Below, in pieces: positions 1 through 7,602 of a stretch of DNA of 64,000 bases. Below the pieces are notes generated by a model, which saw only the letters and a list, made by a program, of their open reading frames with translations, had not been told where the DNA came from and searched no databases. Position numbers and translations under genes: made by a program. The number at the start of each line of letters is the position of its first letter. Within the stretch, counting starts at the first letter, position 1. Origin of the DNA: Alteromonas antoniana (lineage in GTDB: Bacteria > Pseudomonadota > Gammaproteobacteria > Enterobacterales > Alteromonadaceae); assembly GCF_019249295.1 (NCBI RefSeq), contig NZ_JAESDH010000012.1, positions 62,001 to 126,000 of the forward strand, written 5' to 3'.

Positions 1-666
1 ATCGTTGAATCTATTTGGAGCGGCAGATTTCCGCCTGGCACCATTCTTCCCGCTGAAAGAGAGCTCTCCGAGCTTATCGGCGTTACTCGTACCACGTTGC
101 GTGAAGTGCTTCAGCGCCTTGCCCGCGATGGCTGGCTGACTATTCAACATGGCAAGCCGACGAAAGTTAACAACTTCTGGGAAACCTGCGGTCTGAACAT
201 TCTGGAAACACTTGCCAGGTTAGATCAGGAAGGTATTCCTGAGTTAGTCGATAACCTGCTTGCTGCCCGCACAAATTTAAGTGCAGTATTTATTCGTGGT
301 GCAATCAGGAATAACCCGGAAGCCTCTGCGGAAATTATAGCGCGTTATAAAGACGTCGAAGAAGACGGCATGGCCTTTGCGCAGTTTGATTATCAGATGA
401 ACCATGATCTGGCGCTGGCTTCCAATAATAATGTGTTTGTACTGATGATGAACGGCTTCCGCGGACTGTATTCACGTATTGGTGGGTATTTCTTCTCTCA
501 TGAAAGTGCGCGTAACGTAGCACGTGAGTTCTATCAGGAATTGCTGGATCTTGCTGAAAAGGGGGACCACGACGAGGTGCCTCAGGTTATCAGGAAATAT
601 GGTATCGAAAGTGGCAAAGTCTGGCAGCAGGTACGCGAAAGCATGCCAAAAGATTTGGTCGATTAA
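1..666 (+). CDS. fadR: Fatty acid metabolism regulator FadR (5'-truncated by window edge)
   Basis: GntR-family transcription factor that senses long-chain acyl-CoA; in enterics it represses fad genes and activates fabA/fabB. The frame is open from base 1, where the protein reads [10 protein letters not shown], matching about residue 16 of E. coli FadR, so roughly 15 N-terminal residues lie outside the window. The winged helix ([21 protein letters not shown]) is nearly identical to the E. coli one and keeps its DNA-contacting Arg and Thr residues. [20 protein letters not shown] leads into the all-helical acyl-CoA domain, and the protein ends MPKDLVD. It is followed by a strong terminator. Candidate FadR sites upstream of fabB (26133-26149) and a GMC oxidoreductase (10080-10096) lie in the same window. 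Identification is firm. Confidence 0.96.
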   Translation: MVESIWSGRFPPGTILPAERELSELIGVTRTTLREVLQRLARDGWLTIQHGKPTKVNNFWETCGLNILETLARLDQEGIPELVDNLLAARTNLSAVFIRGAIRNNPEASAEIIARYKDVEEDGMAFAQFDYQMNHDLALASNNNVFVLMMNGFRGLYSRIGGYFFSHESARNVAREFYQELLDLAEKGDHDEVPQVIRKYGIESGKVWQQVRESMPKDLVD

Positions 667-672
667 TTCCTA

Positions 673-699
673 AAAAGCCGCATATCGCGGCTTTTTTTT
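673..699 (+). terminator. Rho-independent terminator after fadR
   Basis: An 8-bp stem (AAAGCCGC / GCGGCTTT) with a five-base loop runs into eight T residues just after the fadR stop codon. Confidence 0.9.
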
Positions 700-734
700 C
701 CTCTCTCATTCCACTTGTGTGCTATACCTTTGAA

Positions 735-754
735 GTAGCGTATAACGACGCTAC
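735..754. repeat. Short perfect inverted repeat in the fadR-VOC gap
   Basis: GTAGCGT and ACGCTAC (7 bp each) are separated by six bases, about 160 bp upstream of the VOC gene. It could be an operator or a chance hairpin. Nothing else stands out in the 249-bp gap apart from the terminator. Confidence 0.4.
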
Positions 755-915
755 ATCTGACAGTCATTGGGTAACAACTTGCCATTCCACTTCGACAGGC
801 TGAGGTTCATCGAGCTGCATTTATGACGTTGCTGCTTCGGTAAGGCGCATTGCTGAGTGTTTATCTTTATCTGGCGTGTTCTACCTGGCAGGACAGCAAA
901 ACAAGGAGCATAAAG

Positions 916-1305
916 ATGGACCACAACCCTATAGTCTGGTTTGAGATATACGTTGATGATATCGCCAGAGCAAAATCTTTTTACGAGAACGTACTTCAGA
1001 TAACGCTGACTTCATTACTGGATCCTACTGAGGAAAACGAATCCTCACTGACCATGTATGCATTTCCTTCTGACATGGAACAGCACGGTGCTTCTGGTGC
1101 ATTGGTAAGCGTTGATGGTTTCCCCGCAGGTTCGAACAGCACTATCGTGTATTTTACCTGTGAGGATTGTGCGGTCGAAGAGAGTCGGGTGGAGAAAGCA
1201 GGCGGACGTATCCAACGCAGTAAAATGGCAATTGGTGAGTATGGGTTTATCTCACTTATTGAGGATACCGAAGGCAATATGGTGGGTCTGCATTCGCTGA
1301 AGTAA
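916..1305 (+). CDS. VOC-family (glyoxalase/bleomycin-resistance fold) protein
   Basis: A 129-residue vicinal-oxygen-chelate protein. I chose ATG 916 over the longer open frame from 850 because AAGGAG lies 8 bases upstream and the domain starts at once (NPIVWFEIYVDDIARAKSFYENV, a typical first beta-alpha unit). The second half has IVYFTCEDC, then GG(R)IQRSKMAIGEYGFISLIEDTEGNMVGLHS, the usual closing motif of the 'predicted enzyme related to lactoylglutathione lyase' group. The metal ligands and substrate cannot be assigned from sequence. It is a single gene between fadR and the phasins and could be cytosolic detoxification or ring cleavage. The family is certain; the function is unknown. Confidence 0.85.
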   Translation: MDHNPIVWFEIYVDDIARAKSFYENVLQITLTSLLDPTEENESSLTMYAFPSDMEQHGASGALVSVDGFPAGSNSTIVYFTCEDCAVEESRVEKAGGRIQRSKMAIGEYGFISLIEDTEGNMVGLHSLK

Positions 1306-1390
1306 CTTTTTTTGTTTTTAGTATGCGGTTTCTAATTGACCGGCGTATCGTACCCATATCAACTTAATCATCCCTGTGAGGAGAGCTGTT

Positions 1391-1750
1391 ATGAGTAACA
1401 AAGAAACTATCAAATCAAAAATCAATGAAGCCGAAGATTTTGCACGTAAAGTGTGGCTGGCCGGGTTAGGCGCTTACGGCAAAAGCGTTGAAGAAGCGCA
1501 GGGCCGTTATGACAAGCTAAGCGAAGAAGCGAGCAAAATGTTTGACGAGCTGGTATCTAAAGGTGAAACCCTTGAAGATGACGCGCGTAACAAGTTTAAG
1601 TCAACGACAAACGATGTTGAGAGCCGTGTCGCTGATGTTCGTAAAAAGCTTGGACTGGATGTTGATCATTCAGACCAGAAAATTGAAGAGTTATCAGCAA
1701 AAGTTGATGCTCTGACCGAAGCTGTAGCGAAGCTGGCAGCTAGCAAGTAA
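1391..1750 (+). CDS. Phasin family protein (PhaI-like, granule-associated)
   Basis: A 119-residue amphipathic helical protein of the polyhydroxyalkanoate-granule phasin family. Its signature is FARKVWLAGLGAYGKSVEEAQ (about residues 17-37), followed by heptad-like helix and a C-terminal coiled coil (KIEELSAKVDALTEAVAKLAA). ATG 1391 follows a GAGGAGAG ribosome site; five extra upstream codons in the frame are probably not translated. Phasins coat the surface of PHA or neutral-lipid inclusions. It has its own terminator and is followed by a second phasin whose coiled-coil end resembles it (QIDVLSAKVDLLIEQVALLAAK). This arrangement recalls phaF-phaI of Pseudomonas, but no PHA synthase is in the window. 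Confidence 0.88.
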   Translation: MSNKETIKSKINEAEDFARKVWLAGLGAYGKSVEEAQGRYDKLSEEASKMFDELVSKGETLEDDARNKFKSTTNDVESRVADVRKKLGLDVDHSDQKIEELSAKVDALTEAVAKLAASK

Positions 1751-1758
1751 TCGCAGTC

Positions 1759-1786
1759 AGGGCCGTAAACCGGCCCTTTCTTTTTT
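1759..1786 (+). terminator. Rho-independent terminator after phasin 1
   Basis: AGGGCCG-TAAA-CGGCCCT followed by a T-rich run, nine bases after the stop codon. Confidence 0.9.
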
Positions 1787-1824
1787 GATTAGTTGCGCGC
1801 AGTGACGCTGTAAGGGAGGTAACG

Positions 1825-2412
1825 ATGGCAACGAAGAAACGTTCAGGATCCCCGTTGTTTGGTTGGCTGGAAGCGGGAAGCGATATGATGGCAGCCCAGC
1901 TTTCACAGGTGACTGATACGGTTAATAAACGTATCGATGAGACGCATGCGTTGTTTGAAGAACTTCAGGCACGCGGTGAAGTGATGGACAAGCAAATTAA
2001 AACGCAGCTTTCCCCATCACATATGTTTTCATCATTTCAGGAGCTGGTGATGGCAAATCCGATATTTTCATTGTTTGGTTCCGATAACCGGCACAATAAA
2101 CGTGAACAGCAGATCGATGTTCTTTCTGCCAAAGTCGACCTGCTGATCGAACAGGTTGCACTGCTTGCAGCGAAACAAGCTGCAGAAAAAAAAGCAGAGG
2201 AAAAGCCGGCGGCGAAACCAAAGCGTGCGTCTACCCGACGTAAGACGTCGACGGCGACGACATCCTCAGCCAAGACTGCTGGAGGCGCGGGTGCCGCAAC
2301 CAAATCGACGACGAAGCGTACAACCCGCAGTGGCACAGCTGCGGCTAAAAAATCGCCCTCAGCGAAGGGGAGGGGCACAAGCAGCGCATCAAAATCATCA
2401 AGTAAAGAATAA
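1825..2412 (+). CDS. PhaF-like phasin with lysine/alanine-rich histone-like tail
   Basis: A 195-residue protein in two parts. Residues 1 to about 118 form a phasin-like helical region ending in a coiled coil (IDVLSAKVDLLIEQVALLAAK). Residues about 120-195 are low-complexity Lys/Ala/Thr/Ser with AAKK, TTKRTTR and KPKR blocks, like the DNA-binding tail of Pseudomonas PhaF. In that family the tail binds nucleoid DNA and helps partition granules at division; that role here is inferred. GGGAGGT lies 7 bases upstream of ATG 1825. The N-terminal part has an unusual insertion (SPSHMFSSFQELVMANPIFSLF). It is a tandem partner of the phasin at 1391, with terminators after each gene, so the two may be transcribed separately. 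Confidence 0.82.
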   Translation: MATKKRSGSPLFGWLEAGSDMMAAQLSQVTDTVNKRIDETHALFEELQARGEVMDKQIKTQLSPSHMFSSFQELVMANPIFSLFGSDNRHNKREQQIDVLSAKVDLLIEQVALLAAKQAAEKKAEEKPAAKPKRASTRRKTSTATTSSAKTAGGAGAATKSTTKRTTRSGTAAAKKSPSAKGRGTSSASKSSSKE

Positions 2413-2414
2413 AC

Positions 2415-2442
2415 AAAGGCCTGTCGTCAGGCCTTTTTCTTT
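2415..2442 (+). terminator. Rho-independent terminator after PhaF-like gene
   Basis: A 9-bp stem AAAGGCCTG / CAGGCCTTT with a TCGT loop and a following T-rich tract. It lies between convergent genes. Confidence 0.9.
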
Positions 2443-2462
2443 TATGAACTTTCCAAACGCTT

Positions 2463-3893
2463 TTAGCGAGCCTTGTTCCAAAGGTTCTGGTTCTTTTTAA
2501 ACGAGAAGTAGTCCGATGGCTCCCAGAAACTGGGCACCAGATCATCAATAGCGTCAGGCGTGAAATTGTCAGACAGCTGGCTCATTATTTCTATTAGCCG
2601 CTCGCGACCAATGCGCATAAGTTTTTTGCGGTTTGCCGGGAAAAACAGGTTGGTAGATTTTTTAATGACTTCGTCGTTACCAAAGCTGATGTAGGTGAGG
2701 TTGCGGGTAACGGGTCTGCAGATCGGCTCCGCAGGGTTTCTTGGATTAAGTCGGGTAACGATGGCACATTCATACTGTTCTCTGTCGATACCCTTTTCAT
2801 TTTGCGGAATGTAAGTAATGCCAAAGCCCAGCGGAAAATAGCCAACAATATTGATAAACGCTTCCGCCAGCTTACTGTTCAGTGCGCCTTTCTTAGCCAA
2901 CTGCTCAATTAACATGTAGCCTTTTGGCAGTGATTTTCGTGAATAATCCGGTTTGGTTGAGAGCACTATCGACACGTAGATCTGCGGTATCTTTACTATC
3001 TCACCAAGGCCGGTTTTTGAGATGAACGCGTCTTTCATTACGCTTTGCGTAAACTGATTAATGGCTTTATGCCGGCGGATAAACTGATCGCGTTCGTCTT
3101 TATCATTGCCCACGTAGCCAGGAAGCCCCAGACCGTTTTTCAGATAATCCATAGTCCGGCTGTAGTTAATTTTGAGCAGAGCCTTACGAGGCTCATTATC
3201 AAGCACGCGGAACTCATCTAAGTCGTTATCTGGCCCTAACAGAATTTCACGTGCCTCTGACGCCTGAAGGCCAATATCCTGCAGAATGGCGCAGGTGATA
3301 ATGGGAATGGCAACTTCAGTTTGCCACTTCTCCTGCCAGTGCCGGTTACCTTTGAAGCGCAACATGGCGTCTTTCATCTCAAGAAGGTATGGGTCCTGAA
3401 GCAGGCCTCCTTCCAGAATTTTATCAGTAAGGCGCAGTGCAAGTACCGCTTTATACAGCGGCTTTAATCGTTGATGCACTTTGGCAAAATTGCCTTCCGG
3501 ACCACGCGTAAGCAGCATTACTGTGCCCAGAAATTTGGAGCTCAGTAGTTGCGTTTCTTCATAGCTGTCATCTTCAGTTAGCGCTATCAGTCTCAGCGCT
3601 ATCGATTCGAGACGATCAATACGCTCAAGACGTTCATTTTCAAGTTTGGCTTTAGCGAGCTTTAGCTTTTTCTTGAGCTGGGCCACCAAACCATCGGTTT
3701 TCGACGTGTTTTCGGCAACTTCCAGCTTCTCCTGCAACTCAGCAATATGCGCCTGCAAGTCAGGTGTCAACGTAAAATAATGTCGGGCATCCTCGTACAC
3801 TGAACCCAGTCCGTTGTCTTTAGGGTACACCTGCTCAATAAGCTGCTTTACTTGTTGTGTGTAGTGATTATCAGGATGTTCGAACGTACTCAC
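2463..3893 (-). CDS. Degenerate HD-GYP-like protein
   Basis: A 476-residue cytoplasmic protein. It has an N-terminal coiled coil (about residues 45-98, Lys/Leu-rich) and then a helical region whose landmarks echo HD-GYP cyclic-di-GMP phosphodiesterases. AILQDIGLQ (203-210) occupies the place of the LHDIGK motif, with the metal-binding His replaced by Gln. Near the end, GYFPLGFGITYI...NEKGIDREQYECAIVTRLNPRNPAEP resembles the closing segment 'GxYPxGxxVxLxxGexAxVxxxNPxxPxxP' of HD-GYP proteins. The HHE and GYP signatures are not recognisable, so catalysis is unlikely. ATG 3893 lies 38 bases after the patatin stop on the same strand, suggesting co-transcription. Assignment rests on my motif reading; a structural prediction would settle it. 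Confidence 0.55.
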   Translation of the reverse strand: MSTFEHPDNHYTQQVKQLIEQVYPKDNGLGSVYEDARHYFTLTPDLQAHIAELQEKLEVAENTSKTDGLVAQLKKKLKLAKAKLENERLERIDRLESIALRLIALTEDDSYEETQLLSSKFLGTVMLLTRGPEGNFAKVHQRLKPLYKAVLALRLTDKILEGGLLQDPYLLEMKDAMLRFKGNRHWQEKWQTEVAIPIITCAILQDIGLQASEAREILLGPDNDLDEFRVLDNEPRKALLKINYSRTMDYLKNGLGLPGYVGNDKDERDQFIRRHKAINQFTQSVMKDAFISKTGLGEIVKIPQIYVSIVLSTKPDYSRKSLPKGYMLIEQLAKKGALNSKLAEAFINIVGYFPLGFGITYIPQNEKGIDREQYECAIVTRLNPRNPAEPICRPVTRNLTYISFGNDEVIKKSTNLFFPANRKKLMRIGRERLIEIMSQLSDNFTPDAIDDLVPSFWEPSDYFSFKKNQNLWNKAR

Positions 3894-3931
3894 TGTGTTC
3901 CTTTTTTTATGTTTTACAGGCTATGATTGGG

Positions 3932-5416
3932 TCAAGACACCGCCTGCTCATCGGCCCATGATTGAGTGTGGCCAAATTCTTTGGCTTCGCGCCGCTTCAG
4001 GCGCGCCAGATAATACCGTAAAGTTTCGCTGATTTTGGTATTTCTTTCTATAACATCGATGTGAGGCCAGGTTGCCCGCTCGCCACTTGTTATTAAGTGA
4101 GTAATACTTTCCAGCGTTGGATTCGCAAGCACCTGCGCTAAATTTCTTAACTGCTTGTCAGGCAATATATTTATATTACCAACGTATTGCTGATCAATGA
4201 TAGAACGTACCTTGTGGATCGCCAGCTTTGCGCCTTTATGATCGACCAGCCGCTCGACCAAATCTATTGCAAAAATACTGTTTGATTTCGCCAACTGTCC
4301 CATATGTCGCCACGCGAGTCCTGTCAGGCTGGATGCATGAGTTCGGCTGGACGATAAAAACGGCACCGCCAGGGGGTTGGTCTGGCTGACTATCGAGTGA
4401 TTAACTCCATAAAGCCGTGAAAGCCGGTCGAAGGGGAGATCGGCCATTAACGAGCCATCGGCAAAACGGCGATTAGGAATATACGGAATAATGTCGCCGG
4501 TGGCGGTTTTCGCCCGCAGCTGTACCGGACTGAAGATGACAGGAACCGCGCAGGAGGCTCTGACAGCCTGCGTAATAATGGCATTAGGCGACGTTTTGGC
4601 ATTCAGCAGCCGCGAATGCTGGTGCAAGTCGGCAGGGGAAACCGACACGGTGACATGACGACCGGTTTTTTCGAAGGCCTCTTCAAAGGTCATCACGTCG
4701 AAAAGATGGATCAGTGCATTTTCCAGCGCCTGGCTGTCGAACAAACTTTTTTTGCCGAATCCGGCCCAGTGCCGCCAGTTCTGGAACGTCTCAAAAATAA
4801 ACTCTGGCGATAAGGCTTCCAGCAATTCATCGTGGGTGCGTGTGCCGATCATCGCCGCGATAATGGAACCGGCGCTAGCGCCAGAAATCACCGTGGGGAT
4901 GAGGCTTTTTTCATTCAGCGATTTAACCACACCACAATGAAAGAAGCCGAGCCCCGCACCGCCAGACAGCATGAGGCAACTGCGACCAAATGCATGGGCT
5001 GTTTCTTCGAAGAAAGACAACTTCTCGTAAAAATCGACTTCACTTTCGTCGGCATGATAAATGTGCTCAAGCGTGAGCTTTACTTCATCAATAAAGGTCT
5101 CTATTAGCGCTTTTGTGCCAATTTTGCACTTTTCCTGTAATACCGGATTAGCGATATTTCCCAGGTTACCGTGCAGGCCTTCGTGAAGGATGGACATCAA
5201 TGCCAGACTGTCGCCTTTTCCTCGCGCCAGTTGTAAACGTTGCACGCGCTTGCGAATGAGTCGGTAGTCGTAATCACGGCATGGATCTTTGGCTTTCCAT
5301 TCATCTGCCCCAGACAGGGCATCATGAGCCAGGCTGGCTTCACGATATTCCTGATAGCTGGTTGCATGCCTGATGTCTTGTTCCAGCTTGCCCAGAGCAC
5401 TGTTAAATAACGCCAT
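3932..5416 (-). CDS. Patatin-like phospholipase/TAG lipase with DUF3336 N-terminus
   Basis: A 494-residue serine acylhydrolase. Residues 1 to about 145 match the DUF3336 region found before patatin domains in yeast Tgl3/4/5 and plant SDP1-type triacylglycerol lipases. The patatin core follows: oxyanion loop SGGAGLG (151-157), nucleophile elbow GASAG with Ser181, and catalytic Asp in ADGS (Asp320). All catalytic parts are present. There is no signal peptide, so it acts in the cytoplasm. The likely job is release of fatty acids from neutral lipid or membrane lipid; given phasins and a wax ester synthase/DGAT nearby, mobilisation of storage lipid is a reasonable inference. The HD-GYP-like gene follows on the same strand. 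Confidence 0.88.
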   Translation of the reverse strand: MALFNSALGKLEQDIRHATSYQEYREASLAHDALSGADEWKAKDPCRDYDYRLIRKRVQRLQLARGKGDSLALMSILHEGLHGNLGNIANPVLQEKCKIGTKALIETFIDEVKLTLEHIYHADESEVDFYEKLSFFEETAHAFGRSCLMLSGGAGLGFFHCGVVKSLNEKSLIPTVISGASAGSIIAAMIGTRTHDELLEALSPEFIFETFQNWRHWAGFGKKSLFDSQALENALIHLFDVMTFEEAFEKTGRHVTVSVSPADLHQHSRLLNAKTSPNAIITQAVRASCAVPVIFSPVQLRAKTATGDIIPYIPNRRFADGSLMADLPFDRLSRLYGVNHSIVSQTNPLAVPFLSSSRTHASSLTGLAWRHMGQLAKSNSIFAIDLVERLVDHKGAKLAIHKVRSIIDQQYVGNINILPDKQLRNLAQVLANPTLESITHLITSGERATWPHIDVIERNTKISETLRYYLARLKRREAKEFGHTQSWADEQAVS

Positions 5417-5720
5417 ACTTCCCCCTACAACCTGACTGCATTGGCAGGTTCACCCATTTCGGTCATTGTAGTGTAAAAAAGGAATTTAGAATCTACTACC
5501 CAATTTTTCGCCGCGATCATTGTGTTACCTGTCAGAAGTCACACCAGAGTGCGGGCAGGTTTTGGTTGAAAGCGATACTAACCACACAAGATAGCACAAT
5601 GTTGCTATTGCCTTGTTTTTGTGGCGGATCAAGATAGACAAGAGAAAAGATTGACCAAAGGCTGTGCAGTCAGTAGCCTGAACCAGTAAAAGAATAACAG
5701 CAAGGCACGTATCACGCCGC
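5417..5720. promoter_or_regulatory. Divergent intergenic region, patatin / DUF445
   Basis: About 300 bp that must carry the outward-facing promoters of the patatin operon (minus) and the DUF445-TetR-WS/DGAT operon (plus). I see a small hairpin (CCTGACTGCATTGGCAGG) near 5437 but no convincing operator or promoter pair. Confidence 0.35.
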
Positions 5721-6929
5721 ATGGAATGGAATATTCAGACGCTAAGTTTGTTGTCGATACCACTTATCAGCGCAATCGTCGGGTGGGCCACCAATTATCT
5801 GGCCGTAAAAATGATGTTTTACCCCATCGAATTTGTGGGTATTCGTCCCATCTTTGGCTGGCAGGGATTAATTCCGGCTAAACGCCGTCAGATGGCTGAA
5901 ATCGAAGTCGAGTTGGTGCTTGGCAAGCTGCTAAGCGTGGAAGAGCTGGCAAACCGGCTGGACCCTGATGCGCTCACAGAGGCCATTGAACGTCGCTTAA
6001 AACAGGTCGTCCGAAAGGTTATCAACGACGTGATGACTGAGTCAGCGCCGCAATTGTGGGCTGCGCTTCCGGTTCAGGGAAAAAACCTGGTTTATCAGCG
6101 CATCGAGAATGACATTCCCAACGTCGTTCATAAGATGGTGGAAGACTTTCAGAATAATGTAAACGAGATCCTCGATATCAAAGAACTGGTGGTTGAGCAG
6201 TTAGTCAATTCACCCGAGCTAATCAATGAGATTTTTCTGACTGCCGGTAACAAAGAATTCCCCTTCATCGTGCGTTCCGGTTTTTACTTTGGTTTTCTGT
6301 TCGGCTTGCCGACCATGGTGTTGTGGTATTTTTTCCAGGCCTGGTGGATCCTTCCTCTTGGCGGATTGCTGGTGGGGTACGCAACAAACTGGATCGCAAT
6401 TAAAATTATCTTTGAGCCGAAAAATCCAATTCGCCTCGGGCCCGTTACCATTCAGGGCATGTTTTTGAAGAGACAAAAAGAAGTCTCTGAAGTCTATTCA
6501 GCCATTATTGAAGAGAAGCTGATCACGCCGAGGAATATCACGCATATCATTCTTCACGGTTCCGGGTCCGCGCAACTTCTTGAGCTTATTGAACTGCACG
6601 TCAATGATGCCATCGAGCGTTATGTTGCAGTGGCGCAGCCTTACTTCGCATTAGGGGTGGGCTCTGACAATTATCACCGGATGAAGTCACTGGCAGTGAA
6701 GCAAATCTTTGAGAATTCTGACAAATACTTACTGTACGCCTATGATTATGCCAATAGTGCGCTGCGCATCGGTGAGGATTTGTGTGAACGCATGCAGGAA
6801 CTGTCGGCCGTCGAATTTGAAGGCGTATTGCGACCTGCTTATCAACAGGATGAATGGAAACTCATTGTTGTCGGCGCGATCTTAGGGGGGCTGGCCGGCC
6901 TCGCTCAACTTTATCTGGTTTTTAGTTGA
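5721..6929 (+). CDS. DUF445 family membrane protein
   Basis: A 402-residue protein of the DUF445 (YheB/YjiN-like) family. Hydrophobic segments lie at about 8-28, 190-228 and 383-400. The segment VGWATNYLAVKMMFYP near the N-terminus recurs in the middle as VGYATNWIAIKIIFEP, so the family's GxATNxxAxKxxFxP motif occurs twice, each time at a membrane segment. Between them is a long helical soluble region (LANRLDPDALTEAIERRL...). The biochemical function of DUF445 is not known. The start codon has no strong ribosome site. It heads a three-gene run: the TetR gene starts 4 bases after its stop and WS/DGAT overlaps that, which ties this protein to lipid storage by context only. Confidence 0.85.
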   Translation: MEWNIQTLSLLSIPLISAIVGWATNYLAVKMMFYPIEFVGIRPIFGWQGLIPAKRRQMAEIEVELVLGKLLSVEELANRLDPDALTEAIERRLKQVVRKVINDVMTESAPQLWAALPVQGKNLVYQRIENDIPNVVHKMVEDFQNNVNEILDIKELVVEQLVNSPELINEIFLTAGNKEFPFIVRSGFYFGFLFGLPTMVLWYFFQAWWILPLGGLLVGYATNWIAIKIIFEPKNPIRLGPVTIQGMFLKRQKEVSEVYSAIIEEKLITPRNITHIILHGSGSAQLLELIELHVNDAIERYVAVAQPYFALGVGSDNYHRMKSLAVKQIFENSDKYLLYAYDYANSALRIGEDLCERMQELSAVEFEGVLRPAYQQDEWKLIVVGAILGGLAGLAQLYLVFS

Positions 6930-6933
6930 CCTT

Positions 6934-7602
6934 ATGAAAACAGCAGAAAGGATATTACTGACCGCGCTGGAGCTGTTTAACGAACACGGTGAAAACAGCG
7001 TAACCAGTGTGGATATCGCCATGGAACTGGATATCAGCCCAGGCAACCTGTACTACCATTACAAAGGTAAAGAAGTCATTATTGACGCACTGGTGGCATT
7101 GCATAAAAAACAAATGATGAGTGTGCTATCGCGGGATGTGGTCACAGCTCTGCGCGCAGAAGACGTATTTTATTATCTCTACATTCTGATTGAAAAGCTT
7201 CATTTGTTTCGCTTTTTGTATCGTAGTCAGGCTGACTTACTGGAAAAGTATCCGAGCGTAGCGCGCCCGGTCAAGCAGCTGTTACTCACTGTCGACAGCC
7301 AGTTGCGCGCGATGCTCGACAGGCTGATTGACGACAACTCCCTTAAAGCTACTCAAAGCGAAAAGAACCTACTCGCAGAAACGATTACATTGATTCTGAC
7401 GCAGACGTATCAGGCAGATCAGATCAAGCGCCATCAGGATGCGGAATCTATCCACTATCACGCGCTATCTATGATAATGGTGATAGTACTGCCTAGACTC
7501 ACACTGGCGAAGCCTGACATTGACGCCATTCAAACCGCTATCGACAGCCATACCATGGCAAATCTGTCTTCGTCCGTACCCGATTATCTGGAGGCCCGCT
7601 GA
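6934..7602 (+). CDS. TetR-family regulator, PhaD-like
   Basis: A 222-residue repressor or activator. The N-terminal helix-turn-helix reads AERILLTALELFNEHGENSVTSVDIAMELDISPGNLYYHYKGKEVIIDAL, very close to PhaD of Pseudomonas (LFN..GE.NVS...IA.ELGISPGNLYYHF.GKE), the TetR regulator that controls phasin and PHA genes. The C-terminal domain is helical and would hold the ligand. It sits between DUF445 (4-base gap) and the wax ester synthase/DGAT gene, whose ATG overlaps its TGA stop, so all three are one transcript. Inference: it may control this operon and the phasins, perhaps in response to an acyl intermediate. The TetR call is certain; the PhaD relation is likely. Confidence 0.87.
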   Translation: MKTAERILLTALELFNEHGENSVTSVDIAMELDISPGNLYYHYKGKEVIIDALVALHKKQMMSVLSRDVVTALRAEDVFYYLYILIEKLHLFRFLYRSQADLLEKYPSVARPVKQLLLTVDSQLRAMLDRLIDDNSLKATQSEKNLLAETITLILTQTYQADQIKRHQDAESIHYHALSMIMVIVLPRLTLAKPDIDAIQTAIDSHTMANLSSSVPDYLEAR

